64,000 bases of DNA from Methanolacinia petrolearia DSM 11571 (GCF_000147875.1 NC_014507.1:1178001-1242000); one strand, 5' to 3'; numbered from the stretch's first letter, positions 18,901-27,627 are shown. The notes: a model not told the origin generated them from the sequence alone. Made by a program: numbers and translations.

Positions 18901-20025
18901 CGAATCGCTTCCTGTTTTTTCCGCGGATTCCTTTTCGTTGGTGCTGAAATATTCAAGGGCCTCCTGTATTCCTTCACTGATCTCAGGTGAGGATTTGTTT
19001 TCTGCCTGCCTGAGGGCCTCATATGCCGGTTTCCCCATGGAATACAGGACCTTTACGGAATTTTTTCTTATATTGTGATCCGTATCGCCGAGACTTTCGA
19101 TGAGGGGAGTGAGTGCCGTCCGGCCCATCAGTTCGATCTCCCTTAAGTCGCCCTGGAGGATAAGCGCCCTGACCTTTTCGTTGTAGCTTGCTGGTCTCCA
19201 TCCGGCTTTTCGGAGTGCCCATGAGGTCTCCACCCGGACGTCGTAATCGCGGTCGTACATGGCGCCGGCAAGATAATTCATGAGTTCCGGGTCACGGGTT
19301 TCGGCGACTGCATCGATCGCAGCCAGTCTGACTTTTTTATCGGGATCTCCCAGAATTGAAAGGAGAATTTTTTTGGATTCATTTCCTTTCGTCCCTGCCA
19401 GAATCCCGGCGAGTTTTATTCGCACTTCGGAATCGGGATTATTTAGCCCGAATTTTACCGCTTCAAGTGCGAACGGCCCTGACTTTCCCAGTTTGTCCCA
19501 GTCTTCGTCGGCCATATAGAAGAAGGCCATCTCGACAGGGTTGACCGAAGTCCAGTTCAGTTTTTTCAGCGATTCTGCTGCCTGTTTCCTGACTTCGCGT
19601 TCGTCGTCCTTAAGCATATACAAGAGCATGTTGACGAAATCGGCCTTCGGGTTATGGATATAGCCGATGGATATGGCGGCGCCTTTTCTGGCTTCGGGTG
19701 TCCCGTCCCTGATCATCTTTGAAAGAGGAGTTGTAATCTTCCCGCCGTTGCCTATGATGTATGCGATTGTTCTTGCAGCACCGTCCCTTGCATTTTTCTT
19801 TCCCGAGGCAAGAAGTTTCAGAAAAGTATCGATATCTCCTTCGCTGTATGTGCCGAGGATCTCTGCGGCGCCGTCCCGGATATCAGGATTTTCGCTGTTC
19901 AGGATATTTAAAAGCTGCAGGGATGCGGGTTTCCCGATCTTTTTCAGTCCTTCGATCGCAGATCTTCGCTCTCGTTTGTTTCCGGATTCCAAAAGATTCA
20001 GGAGTTCGGCGGTGTTTTCGTTCAC
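15919..20025 (-). CDS. Large HEAT-repeat protein with five LSQxEIDxLI motifs
   Basis: 1368 residues, GTG start at 20025. Almost the whole protein is HEAT/PBS-lyase-type repeats (A-A-E-S-L, D-P-D-x-x-V-R patterns) in two long arrays at about 1-660 and 800-1368. Between them lies a charged linker (about 665-800) with five copies, spaced roughly 27-29 residues apart, of K-L-S-Q-x-E-I-D-x-L-I. This resembles the N-terminal peptide of FliM that docks phosphorylated CheY. No signal peptide or membrane helix, so cytoplasmic. HEAT arrays are protein-binding scaffolds; the linker may recruit receiver-domain proteins (inference). Not part of an operon. Confidence 0.82.
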   Translation of the reverse strand: MNENTAELLNLLESGNKRERRSAIEGLKKIGKPASLQLLNILNSENPDIRDGAAEILGTYSEGDIDTFLKLLASGKKNARDGAARTIAYIIGNGGKITTPLSKMIRDGTPEARKGAAISIGYIHNPKADFVNMLLYMLKDDEREVRKQAAESLKKLNWTSVNPVEMAFFYMADEDWDKLGKSGPFALEAVKFGLNNPDSEVRIKLAGILAGTKGNESKKILLSILGDPDKKVRLAAIDAVAETRDPELMNYLAGAMYDRDYDVRVETSWALRKAGWRPASYNEKVRALILQGDLREIELMGRTALTPLIESLGDTDHNIRKNSVKVLYSMGKPAYEALRQAENKSSPEISEGIQEALEYFSTNEKESAEKTGSDSASENEIREYNSRDYWHHAFIENGYNQEMAERFSASLSGEDDIIRITAIENLKGHGKRAIPIMILLLNDEKENVKTVAIESLGDLYAKDAIESLVKTIEDEHHEVRRASAYALGKIRDKGTLPVLVRHFADPDENVRNECSESVAKMGNIALPFIENLVSHNDPDVRIASLRALGGISDPSGIPFGTKALNDSEYNVRIEAMDALVRISGFMFNFLMNEIQRVSIQGTKMEKLGMLSVLSRLQDLKIVPVVKRFLADDDEEVRRNASEILEVYRKREIKKEKDRIREYSRETADLLKRKLSLKEIDSLLDRLIGADDSATMEILGKKLSQNEIEDLIRGLKAKKGDTSKVLGKKLSQDEIDELIHRSAYVSNKNTTELLGKKLNQDEIDDLIKRASSEKEENAAKDIKKQLTQNEIDDLIKKELALKKKAAMEVSMLIVGLKSSDPATESSSTAKIIKIGEPAVEPLLSFMNNAEPEFQAKIAEILIKIGKPGIRGMIRTLNYGRTEMRVVIAKTILKSKDPEAVNAVYDRIKSEKNPEVRKALILAFTKDSNDKRIPDALHSALADADPGVKTLAVRLLAKIKDERAIGPLVSVLNYSEDTLADLASDSLVGYGKAAQPILLKELKGNGSDQFRERIAATMDKMQFIPADSSDIAWYYAAKGRWDELEKSGDYALEPLSQIIGNPYSKKRTDALKTLIRIGRTKAMPSLSKAVFDIDEEISRTARQGILDMGRNAVPALTEIASKEKDAGRQREIESIIREIDQKDLIKKSIETGDWNALAGSGPVAIKYISERTGSADPETKRQMISVISKIGGEEAVCPLAEMLFDNDERIAVTARHGLLNTGGEAIPELEKICRETPNPARREALKFLIREISKEEEIATLVKEKRWIELQLKGEDAIDMISQLLEDTDPENRMGATKVFAGIDDISAVRPLLHSLFDTDPEIVAVANSALKKRGKTIIPVISVAIIKEKNPAKKKALADLIRDMESVGS

Positions 20026-20232
20026 AATTTATTTAATCTATATATGAATGGTGTCATTATACTTTTGATTGAAATCAGGATGCTATTGTTTCCTAAAGAA
20101 GAGATCTGCGCATGACGGACGGGACTGTGAGACCGGTTACTCTCATTCCTCCGGATAATTATTATTTATTTGAATGAACTTTCCCTGTCAGGAACGATTA
20201 TTACATTCGACCTTGAATATTTCTCCACATTC

Positions 20233-21156
20233 ATGGATTTCTTTGAGATAACGAATAGTATTATAATACTTTTTATAATGATGGCGATAGGCTATGCGGC
20301 CTACAGGATGAAGGTGATCGACAGGCAGGGTGCAAAGGGCCTTTCGAGTTTTCTGGTGAATATCTCTCTTCCATGCCTGATTATCGTCTCAATGCAGATC
20401 CCCCTTACCGAGGAGACCTTCGGCAGTACGATCGAGATGTTTGGGGTAGCGGCGGTCTATTACCTGATCTCCTTCGCTTTCGCATTTGCGATTCCCCGTT
20501 TTCTCTCAAAGGATATCCACGAGATCGGTGTGATGAAGTTCATGCTGGTCTTTTCCAATCTCGGGTTTATGGGAATTCCGGTTACAGCCGCGATCTTCGG
20601 TACCGGTGCGGTGTTTTACACGTCTCTTGTAATGCTTCCGTTCGGTCTTCTCGTATTCTCGGCAGGAATCCTGATGCTGAGGCCGGATATGGGGAAATCT
20701 CTCGATCCGAAGCTGTTCCTGAATTCCGGAATATTGTCGTCGCTGACCGGTCTGGTATTCTTTTTCACCGGATTTTCGATACCGTCCCCGTTTATCGACG
20801 TTCTCCAGATCCTCGGGGATCTGACGACACCGCTTGCGATGGTGGTCGTCGGTGCACTTCTTGCAACTCTTCCGATCTCCGGGATGTTCGGCGATCTCAG
20901 GATCTATTTCATTAGCTTCCTGAGACTTATTGCGATTCCGTTCGCTGTCTATCTCGTTCTTACGCCTTTCGTGAAAGATCCGCTCTTTATCGGGATTGCG
21001 GTTCTTTTGGCATCGATGCCCGTCGCCGCGAATTCCGTTCTCCTGGCCGAGGAGTACGATGTCGATTCAACTCTGGCTTCAAAAGGTGTTTTCATCTCGA
21101 CTCTGCTGAGCCTGATCACTGTTCCGGTTGTAGCCGTTCTTTTGATTTCTGTTTAA
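20233..21156 (+). CDS. AEC family transporter (auxin efflux carrier / malate permease type)
   Basis: About 307 residues and ten hydrophobic helices in a 5+5 arrangement, with the family pattern I-N/S-L-P-C-L-I near helix 2 and a C-terminal A-S-M-P-V-A-A-N-S motif. AEC proteins carry organic anions or related compounds. The start is uncertain: ATG 20233 gives the normal family N-terminus (M-D-F-F-E-I), while an in-frame TTG at 20170 would add 21 residues. Divergent from the HEAT gene, separated by about 200 bases of promoter region. Confidence 0.83.
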   Translation: MDFFEITNSIIILFIMMAIGYAAYRMKVIDRQGAKGLSSFLVNISLPCLIIVSMQIPLTEETFGSTIEMFGVAAVYYLISFAFAFAIPRFLSKDIHEIGVMKFMLVFSNLGFMGIPVTAAIFGTGAVFYTSLVMLPFGLLVFSAGILMLRPDMGKSLDPKLFLNSGILSSLTGLVFFFTGFSIPSPFIDVLQILGDLTTPLAMVVVGALLATLPISGMFGDLRIYFISFLRLIAIPFAVYLVLTPFVKDPLFIGIAVLLASMPVAANSVLLAEEYDVDSTLASKGVFISTLLSLITVPVVAVLLISV

Positions 21157-21312
21157 GGAGTCATGATTCAGGGAGTGCAGTCCGGTATTTTACACAGACT
21201 CTTCATGCCCGCATAACAGATTTATTATTGCAGAAATCGTAATAATACACTAACTGAATAATGCTTAAACGTATATTAAGTTAAAAACTCAAAAGAGGTG
21301 AAATCAGGTCAG

Positions 21313-21525
21313 ATGAAATTCAGAGTGATCATAGAAATGGACGAAGACGGAATATTTGTCGCCGAATGCCCGTCTCTTCCGGGCTGCATATCTCAGGGAA
21401 AAACCAGAGCCGAAGCACTTGAAAACATAAAGGACGCTGCAAAAGGGTACCTGGAAAGTCTGAAGAAACACAACGAACCGATCCCCCCGTCAATATATGA
21501 AGAAACCGTGGAAATTAGCGCCTGA
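21313..21525 (+). CDS. hicB: HicB-type antitoxin
   Basis: 70 residues with the HicB partial RNase H fold: F-R-V-I-I-E-M-D-E-D-G, then A-E-C-P-S-L-P-G-C-I-S-Q-G and a helical E-A-L-E-N-I. It should bind and inhibit the HicA toxin encoded three bases downstream. ATG 21313 was chosen; GTG 21298 in the same frame overlaps the GAGGTG ribosome binding region. No DNA-binding domain follows, so autoregulation may rely on the complex. Confidence 0.85.
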   Translation: MKFRVIIEMDEDGIFVAECPSLPGCISQGKTRAEALENIKDAAKGYLESLKKHNEPIPPSIYEETVEISA

Positions 21526-21528
21526 TAT

Positions 21529-21852
21529 ATGCCAAAATTACCTGTATTATCTCATCTTGAAGTAGTAAAAGCACTTAATAAAATCGGTTACAATATCGGC
21601 CATCAGACCTGTAGCTATGTTATCCTGAGGCAGGACACAGAACCCTATCGAAGGCTTACTATTCCAAACCACAAGGAAATTTCAAAAGGAACAATAAATA
21701 GCATCATTAGACAGGCAGGACTTACAAGAGACGAATTTATAGAACTATTATATCCTTCCCCCTTATTGCGATATTGTCGCCGACCGAAGGGCTGTCGCCC
21801 TTTCGAAACCCCGGGCGACCTTCGGTCACCATTCGTGAAAATTAGTTTTTGA
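21529..21852 (+). CDS. hicA: HicA-type mRNA interferase toxin with repeat-derived C-terminal extension
   Basis: 107 residues. The first ~75 match HicA: a dsRNA-binding-like fold with V-K-A-L-N-K-I-G-Y, a G-H-Q-T-C-S-Y-V block in place of the usual catalytic-His segment, and the end pattern G-L-T-R-D-E-F-I-E-L-L. HicA proteins normally stop about here. The remaining ~30 residues (C-R-R-P-K-G-C-R-P-F) are encoded by a dispersed hairpin repeat at 21776-21830, so the original stop codon appears to have been lost by repeat insertion. Activity may be altered. The neighbour upstream is its antitoxin. Confidence 0.82.
   Translation: MPKLPVLSHLEVVKALNKIGYNIGHQTCSYVILRQDTEPYRRLTIPNHKEISKGTINSIIRQAGLTRDEFIELLYPSPLLRYCRRPKGCRPFETPGDLRSPFVKISF
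21776..21830. repeat. GACCGAAGG hairpin repeat, copy 1
   Basis: Outer arms GACCGAAGG and CCTTCGGTC pair over about 50 bases; an inner arm AGGGC / GCCCT forms a second stem, followed by TTTCGAAACCCC. This copy lies inside the end of the hicA reading frame. Confidence 0.7.
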
Positions 21853-22047
21853 AAGACTGGCATTCTTCCCTCCGGCTCTGGTTCTCTTTTCAGTTGGATC
21901 TTTAAATTTCATTTTCCCGGATGAAGCAACTAAAGGGATTTTGATCGTTCGAGATTCTGAAAAAGTTCTGGAATCTTCTGGTAATTCAGGGAGGGGGATG
22001 ATTCCCCCTCCCTTAGGCCCTCCCCCTCATGGCGATAGGTCGCCATC

Positions 22048-22065
22048 GGGACAGGCAAGTGTCCC
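22048..22065. repeat. Short hairpin repeat with CTTGCC/GGCAAG loop, copy 1
   Basis: GGGACAGGCAAGTGTCCC, a small hairpin also found with variations (in the opposite orientation) at 41146-41163 and 42472-42489. The surrounding 21853-22280 region is GC-rich in parts and has no gene. Confidence 0.5.
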
Positions 22066-22285
22066 TCTGGCTCCGTTTTTCTTTTCAGTAAGATCTCTAA
22101 ATTTCCTTTTCCCCGGCCGAGGCTACCCGGATGGGTAGCGTCCAGGCCGGGCTATCGCGATTGCGCAAATTCGCGTAGCGAATTAAGCAGGGGGCTGCCC
22201 CGAAGGGGCTTCCGCCCTCACAAAGATCAACTCAATTAAAAAAATTATATAAAAATCAAAAAAAGGAAGGAATTATTTTCTGTTC

Positions 22286-22403
22286 AGGGTAAACCGATCG
22301 ATTTCGCCCTGCATTGTTTGCCGACCGAAGGGGCTTTGCCCCTTTCGAAACCCCGAAAATTTGATTTATGGAAGTCCAATCGATTTCGCCCTGCATTGTT
22401 TGC
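22286..22403. repeat. Two partial duplicates of the acyl-CoA synthetase 3' end
   Basis: On the minus strand, 22287-22320 and 22369-22403 both encode Q-C-R-A-K-S-I-G-L, nearly the last residues of the ADP-forming synthetase gene that ends at 22495. A further shared string, ATTTTCTGTTCAGGG, precedes both the first duplicate and the true gene end. The units are separated by GACCGAAGG hairpin repeats, giving a tandem array of about 100 bp units. Confidence 0.65.
22318..22356. repeat. GACCGAAGG hairpin repeat, copy 2
   Basis: CCGACCGAAGGGGC followed by GCCCCTTTCGAAACCCC; an inner stem AAGGGGC / GCCCCTT is perfect. The outer right arm is missing in this copy. Confidence 0.65.
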
Positions 22404-22452
22404 CGACCGAAGGGCTTCACCCTTTCGAAACCTATGGCGACCTTCGGTCACC
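22401..22452. repeat. GACCGAAGG hairpin repeat, copy 3
   Basis: A full copy with outer arms GACCGAAGG and CCTTCGGTC and the inner AAGGGCTTCACCCTTTCG segment. It matches copy 1 in its left half and right arm, and copy 4 at 42268-42301 in its left half. Confidence 0.65.
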
Positions 22453-22494
22453 TCTGAAAAAGGAATTCAAAAAAAGTACGGAGATATTTTCTGT

Positions 22495-24567
22495 TCAGGG
22501 AAGTCCAATTGACTTCGCTCTGCATCTCTGCCAGACGACACGGCCGACGACCTTGTATGCCTGTTCGAGATCGTCGAAATTGGGGATTCCGGATTCCTTG
22601 AGGTGTTTTATACCTGCTTCCATGCACTCTCCTCCGAGGAGTGTGCCGATGACCGGGTTGTCGGTCTTCTCCGAAAAGTTGACGATCGCCTGTGCAAAGT
22701 GCTCGGAGTCGAGAACAAGGTTCGGGAAGCCGATCACGAAGGCAATGTCCCAGAGATCGGAATGTCTTGCAAGAACGTCGAATACCTGGGTGAAGCGTTT
22801 CTCCGATGCGTCGCCGAGAAGATCCAGCGGGTTTGCATGACTCCAGTAGTCGGGCAGGAATGTGTTGAGCTCTTCGATGATCTCCTTCGGAAGATCGATG
22901 ATGTTGATTCCGTACATCTCGGCATAGTCGGAGGACAATACGGCGAAACCACCTGCATTTGTGATGACGATAGCCCTTGTCCCCTTGAGTGCTCCGGTTG
23001 GTGATGCCGGTGCCGCAAGGAGTTCGGCGGCCTCGAATGCACCCCTGAGCGCCCTTACCGGGATTACGCCCGATTTGCGGAAGGCTTCCATGTACACCTC
23101 GTAAGAACCGGAGAGCGATCCCGTATGTGATGATGCCGCTGCCTGGCCCTTCGACGAAGAACCGGATTTGATTGCGATTACCGGCTTCTTCTTCGCGACC
23201 TCGGATACGACCTCCATGAACTCGCGTCCGTCGGTCAGCTGTTCCACGTACAGAATTACCGCCTTGGTGTTCTTGTCCTGCTCGACAAATCTCAGGTAAT
23301 CGATAAAGTCAAGGTCAGACTGGTTTCCGACCGAGAATACCGCCGAGAATCCTATATCGTTCTTCAGACTCCAGTCGACGACCGTATTGATTATCGCACC
23401 GCTCTGTGAGATGAACGCGATTCCGCCGGAATCCGGCGATTCGTGAACATATGTCGTATCAAGTCCGCGTGGCGGAATGATCAGGCCGAGGCAGTTCGGG
23501 CCGACGATCCTTATATTGTAGCTCCGGGCGATCTCGAGCATCCTGTCTTCGAGCGCCTTTCCTTCGGTTCCCGTCTCCTTGAAACCGGCGGTGATTACGA
23601 CAACCAGCGGAATACCTTTCTCTCCGCATTCCTGCATGATCTTCGGGACCTGAAGAGCCGGGACCGTGATTACGGCGAGATCGACAGGACTCGGAATCGA
23701 GCTCACCGTCGGGAACGCCTTAAGGCCCTGTACCTCGCTCCTCTTGTTGTTTACCGGGTAGATCTGGCCGGGGAAGTGGAGGAGATTATGCATGACAGCG
23801 TATCCCATCTTCTTCGCATCGGATGAAGCACCGATAACTGCCACCGATCTCGGGTTGAAATATTCCGGCGGAACAGTCTTTCTCTCTGCCTTGGCCGGGG
23901 GCTTGTAGTCGTCATCGATGATTATCCTGGCATCGACCGCACAGGCTCCTTCTTCATAGAGACGAAGCGGGTTTATATCGAACTCCTTTACATTCTCGCT
24001 CTCTTCGAAGAATTTCGCGACCGATTTTATGATCTCGACGAGCGCTTCCTCGTCCTTCGGTTTCATTCCGCGGTATCCTGAGATGAGGGGGTAGGCATTG
24101 ATCTCGGTGACCATCGTCCTGATATCGTCCTCGTCTACCGGGAGTATGCGGAGGGTGACATCTTTCATGAGCTCGACAAGAGTGCCGCCCATTCCGAACG
24201 TGATTACCTTGCCGAATGCAGGGTCCGTCTTTCCGCCGAGAATCAGCTCCAGACCCGGTTTTGCCATCTCTTCAACAATTATTCCCTCTATCTGGGCGTC
24301 CGGGTTGTAGGCCTTTGCCGATTCGACTATCTTATTATATGCATCCCGTGCGGCGTCCTTTCCGGTAACTCCCACGATGACACCGCCGGCATCACTCTTG
24401 TGAACGATCTGCGGGGAAACAATCTTCATTACGACAGGGTAGCCGATCTCGGCACCCGCTTTTGCGGCTTCTTCTGCACTCTTTACAATCTTGAATTTGG
24501 GGGCAGGTACGCCGAAATCCCTGAGCAGCTGGTAACCCGCAGCCTCGCTTAACATTCTCTCTGACAT
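22495..24567 (-). CDS. ADP-forming acetyl/acyl-CoA synthetase, fused beta-alpha
   Basis: 690 residues. The N-terminal ATP-grasp (beta) domain, about 1-225, has V-V-M-K-I and H56-K-S-D-A-G-G-V. The C-terminal part, about 235-690, is the CoA-binding Rossmann (V-A-V-I-G-A-S) and ligase domains with the phospho-histidine segment S-S-H-T-G-S-L-S-G-S near residue 479. The enzyme makes ATP from acyl-CoA, ADP and phosphate, or runs in reverse to activate acetate or other acids. Domain order (beta first) differs from enzymes with alpha first. The ribosome binding site GAGG lies just upstream of ATG. Its 3' end has been partly duplicated downstream. Confidence 0.9.
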   Translation of the reverse strand: MSERMLSEAAGYQLLRDFGVPAPKFKIVKSAEEAAKAGAEIGYPVVMKIVSPQIVHKSDAGGVIVGVTGKDAARDAYNKIVESAKAYNPDAQIEGIIVEEMAKPGLELILGGKTDPAFGKVITFGMGGTLVELMKDVTLRILPVDEDDIRTMVTEINAYPLISGYRGMKPKDEEALVEIIKSVAKFFEESENVKEFDINPLRLYEEGACAVDARIIIDDDYKPPAKAERKTVPPEYFNPRSVAVIGASSDAKKMGYAVMHNLLHFPGQIYPVNNKRSEVQGLKAFPTVSSIPSPVDLAVITVPALQVPKIMQECGEKGIPLVVVITAGFKETGTEGKALEDRMLEIARSYNIRIVGPNCLGLIIPPRGLDTTYVHESPDSGGIAFISQSGAIINTVVDWSLKNDIGFSAVFSVGNQSDLDFIDYLRFVEQDKNTKAVILYVEQLTDGREFMEVVSEVAKKKPVIAIKSGSSSKGQAAASSHTGSLSGSYEVYMEAFRKSGVIPVRALRGAFEAAELLAAPASPTGALKGTRAIVITNAGGFAVLSSDYAEMYGINIIDLPKEIIEELNTFLPDYWSHANPLDLLGDASEKRFTQVFDVLARHSDLWDIAFVIGFPNLVLDSEHFAQAIVNFSEKTDNPVIGTLLGGECMEAGIKHLKESGIPNFDDLEQAYKVVGRVVWQRCRAKSIGLP

Positions 24568-25006
24568 TGAAATCCTCGTAATTTTTCTCCCGTTGCCTGT
24601 ACCGGCAGGGCGGTTGAAATCCCGCTCTTCCGCTTACAGGAAAAGAGTGTTTTCTCTAGATGGAATTATGTTCCAATCATTTGTAAAAAACATTTTCTTT
24701 CGTTTTATTTTAAATATTGCGTCTTAATCGTCAGACGGTGCTTATATGTCCGTTTTTTTCCCGGCCTGAAATGAAACAATAATATCAGTCGGTTTTCTAA
24801 AATCTACATGATTTATAATTATAAATACAGCCCTATACAACTTTCAGTAATTTGTGTGAATAGTGTCATGAACGCAGATTCGCATAGATCTCATCCATTG
24901 TTCGGGCGCGGTCTGAACTATGTCTCTCCCAACCGCGATCAAAAGGGTCTGATGTCGGGATTAAAACGTGTCTCAAAAAAAAGGATTTTGGGTTTAATAC
25001 AGGATT
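24568..25006. other. Gene-free stretch
   Basis: No supported gene. It holds the synthetase promoter (A/T-rich at 24690-24720) and a degenerate stretch at 24860-24990 where an open frame lacks a ribosome binding site and any recognisable domain. Confidence 0.4.
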
Positions 25007-25459
25007 TCATTTTTTTCTTAGCCTTATTATCGCTACTGCGGGGTGTTCATCATTATCGTCCGGCACTTCAAAAAATCCGTCGACGACAAACCCGTTTACG
25101 AAAGCAAACCGCAAAATTTCCTGCAGCGGCCTGTGAAAATAATACTGGAGCACCGGCTGCCCCCTGATCGCTTCTCCTTCGTAGACCGATGATGACAGGT
25201 ATCTGCCCTCCGGCCTGACAAAGCACGGGTGCTTGTAATGAAAAAACGAAAACTCCGTCAGGTCTTCGGTATGCGGCCTTATGATATTGCGATTGAAATG
25301 ATTCGAGTGATCACCCATCCTGGCGTCCCAGCAGTCGGCGTTTGTTTCCCACCGCAATCTGCTTTCCTCTGTGGTTTCATCGAAGTTGTTAATTGTCTCC
25401 TGAAATAGTGGATCAAATATCCTGTCATTCTTTTTCAGGGATCGTAAAAGAGGGCTCAA
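25007..25459 (-). pseudogene. Class I SAM methyltransferase with internal deletion
   Basis: A 150-codon frame whose two ends belong to the same methyltransferase family but whose middle is missing. Residues about 35-68 (R-L-R-W-E-T-N-A-D-C-W-D-A-R-M-G-D, then N-I-I-R-P-H-T-E-D-L) are the usual N-terminus. From about 69 it jumps to the C-terminal part (H-P-C-F-V-R-P, Q-Y-Y-F-H-R-P-L, G-F-V-V-D-G). The Rossmann SAM-binding segment with the G-x-G-x-G loop, roughly 100 residues, is absent. The join is in frame. The product, if made, should not bind SAM. No intact copy lies nearby. Confidence 0.7.
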
Positions 25460-25506
25460 GTGTGTTTATGAGAATCTAAGATCGTGAATTTTAATATAAA
25501 ATTGAT

Positions 25507-27627
25507 TTATGCAGGAGGAGTCCCTCCTCCGGGAAAACCGCCGCCTCCGCCGTCCGGGGGCTGCATGCTGTCGCCATTCTGGTTCATATCAAACTGTCCT
25601 CCGCCGGCGGGGGCGGTTCCGTTGAATTGTCCTCCATCGGGCATTTGCATCTCCTGTCCGGACATGCCTCCGGGGCCGCTACCCGTTGAGGTGCTGTTAA
25701 AGGAGGTGGCTCCTGACCCTCCTCCTCTGCTCATACCTCCTCCGCCTCCCATCGTCATTCCACCGGTGGATGAGCCTGCATAGGTCACGGTGCCGGATAT
25801 TGTGAAGGTTGTATACTGGCTGCCGCCGGAGTATGTTCCTCCTGAATAGAGACCGTCAGTCGCCGTTCCCGTCGAACTTCCGCCCGAGTAGACGACATAT
25901 GTCGTTCCCTCCCCGAGATCGGATGTGCACAACAGCACTGACTGGTAGGTCTTTGCAGGCGAGAACGTCAGGATATCGTCGCCTTCTTCCGATTCGATGT
26001 GGACCAGTGTTCCTGCGGACTGCGATGACGAGTAGGTTATCATCACCGAGTTAACGGTGGATGATGAAGAGGGTGCCTGCGCCATTCCCGAACTTCCCAC
26101 TGCAAGGAGGTATCCTCCGGTCATCACGAATTCACCGTTATAATCCAGCGGACCGTTGCCGCTGTTCGTCGGACCGTTGACGATTGTCTTTCCGCCGGCG
26201 ATATACATATCACCGTTGGAGTCGAGTCCGTCTCCGTCTGCATCGATATAGACGTACCCGCCGTTTATGGTCAGGCTTAGTCCTTCAATTGCAGCAAACT
26301 CGTTCTGGCCTGCTCTTCCGTTGATCGACGATCCATCGTTTCCGCCCGCGACATTGATTCCGTCGTCGCTTGCTGTGATGCTGATATCTCCGCCGTTTAT
26401 CGTAATAATCGCACTTTCAAGGCCTTCATAGCTCTTTGTTATCTCCATGTCCGCATCGTTTATCTCAAGAGATGAATCGGCATGGACACCGTCGTCGCCT
26501 GACGAGAGAGCGATCGTTCCGCCGTCTATTCTTATTGCACCGTTCGAGTGTATCGAATCGTCGGAGGAGTCGATATCGATCGTTCCGCCTGAGATTATCA
26601 CGCCGGTAACTCCCTTTATTCCCTTGGCACTGTCCGGGGTGGCGCTGTCGGTAGATGTCGCAGTCGACTGCATTCCCCAGCTGCCCCAGTTTCCGCTACT
26701 GTTGCTGCTGGCGTTGGAGCTTCCGCCGCCGGACGTTATCATTATATCTCCGCCTGTGATCTCGACTGTGGTCTCAGCCTGGATTCCGTCCGTTCCGGCG
26801 GTGATGTCTATGGTTCCGCCTTCGATTACGACATATCCCTTTTCGGTGTCCTCGTCGTTTGTGGACTGAATTCCGTCTCCTTCAGCATCTATTGTTATGA
26901 CTCCGTCCTTGATAGCGACCGAGTCCTTTCCTTTGATTCCGTCGTTTGCTGCGGTGACGGTGATCGTTCCGGAGACGATCTTCAGGTCGTCTTTGCTCTG
27001 GATGCCGTTTTTGTAGTTTGCATCGACAATGAGTGTTCCGTCGCCGTTGATCGTGAGATCGTCTTTGCTGAAGATTGCAGCGTTCGGCTCTCCCTCTTCA
27101 TCGATGGTATAGGATGTTCCGTCAGTTACCTTGTTTGTTGTTCCGTCTTCGAGAGTAATTGTAGTCTTGTCGGCATTCTGGACGTATATCGGTGCGCTTG
27201 TCAGGCAGGTTATGTACGCCCCGTTTAATACGAGATGGACCTTGTCGTCGTCTCCGGCATTTACTATGATCTGTCCGTCGTTCAGTGTTCCGCTGACGAC
27301 ATATGTCCCTTCGGATGTGATCGTCACCGTGCTCCCGTCGGCTGTTGCACCCGATCCGTCAATCGTAACAGTATCACCGTTCAGGGTGATGATGGTCGAG
27401 TCGGATTCATCCCAGTCCGTTTCGAGATCCGCATTCTTGTATTCTACGGATATTGTGCTGAGCGTCGAGGCTGTTGTTGTAACCGACGCGGAAGAAGCAG
27501 CCGCTCCGTTCGCGGCCGTCGCCTGGGTGCCGGAGCCGGAACCGCCTGTATCCGTGCATCCCGCCGAGGTGAGAATTATTGCTGCTGCAATTACCAGTGC
27601 CGGTAATATCAGTTTTATCTTTTTCAT
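25507..27627 (-). CDS. Secreted lipoprotein, Cthe_2159-like carbohydrate-binding beta-helix
   Basis: 706 residues with a lipoprotein signal peptide (hydrophobic 5-20, lipobox T-S-A-G-C with Cys at about 24). The body, about 55-560, consists of G-G-x-I/D-I-x-x/D-D-G-I repeats characteristic of the Cthe_2159 family (DUF4353), a calcium-binding right-handed beta-helix that binds polysaccharides. The C-terminal 100 residues are Gly/Ser/Pro/Met-rich and low-complexity. The protein would sit on the outer face of the membrane. It is followed by no partner gene. GGGGGAAA gives a good ribosome binding site. Confidence 0.83.
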   Translation of the reverse strand: MKKIKLILPALVIAAAIILTSAGCTDTGGSGSGTQATAANGAAASSASVTTTASTLSTISVEYKNADLETDWDESDSTIITLNGDTVTIDGSGATADGSTVTITSEGTYVVSGTLNDGQIIVNAGDDDKVHLVLNGAYITCLTSAPIYVQNADKTTITLEDGTTNKVTDGTSYTIDEEGEPNAAIFSKDDLTINGDGTLIVDANYKNGIQSKDDLKIVSGTITVTAANDGIKGKDSVAIKDGVITIDAEGDGIQSTNDEDTEKGYVVIEGGTIDITAGTDGIQAETTVEITGGDIMITSGGGSSNASSNSSGNWGSWGMQSTATSTDSATPDSAKGIKGVTGVIISGGTIDIDSSDDSIHSNGAIRIDGGTIALSSGDDGVHADSSLEINDADMEITKSYEGLESAIITINGGDISITASDDGINVAGGNDGSSINGRAGQNEFAAIEGLSLTINGGYVYIDADGDGLDSNGDMYIAGGKTIVNGPTNSGNGPLDYNGEFVMTGGYLLAVGSSGMAQAPSSSSTVNSVMITYSSSQSAGTLVHIESEEGDDILTFSPAKTYQSVLLCTSDLGEGTTYVVYSGGSSTGTATDGLYSGGTYSGGSQYTTFTISGTVTYAGSSTGGMTMGGGGGMSRGGGSGATSFNSTSTGSGPGGMSGQEMQMPDGGQFNGTAPAGGGQFDMNQNGDSMQPPDGGGGGFPGGGTPPA

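Noticed and set aside
24808-25167. Open frame of 119 codons on the + strand
   Set aside because: It overlaps the methyltransferase remnant, has no ribosome binding site, and mixes unrelated composition.
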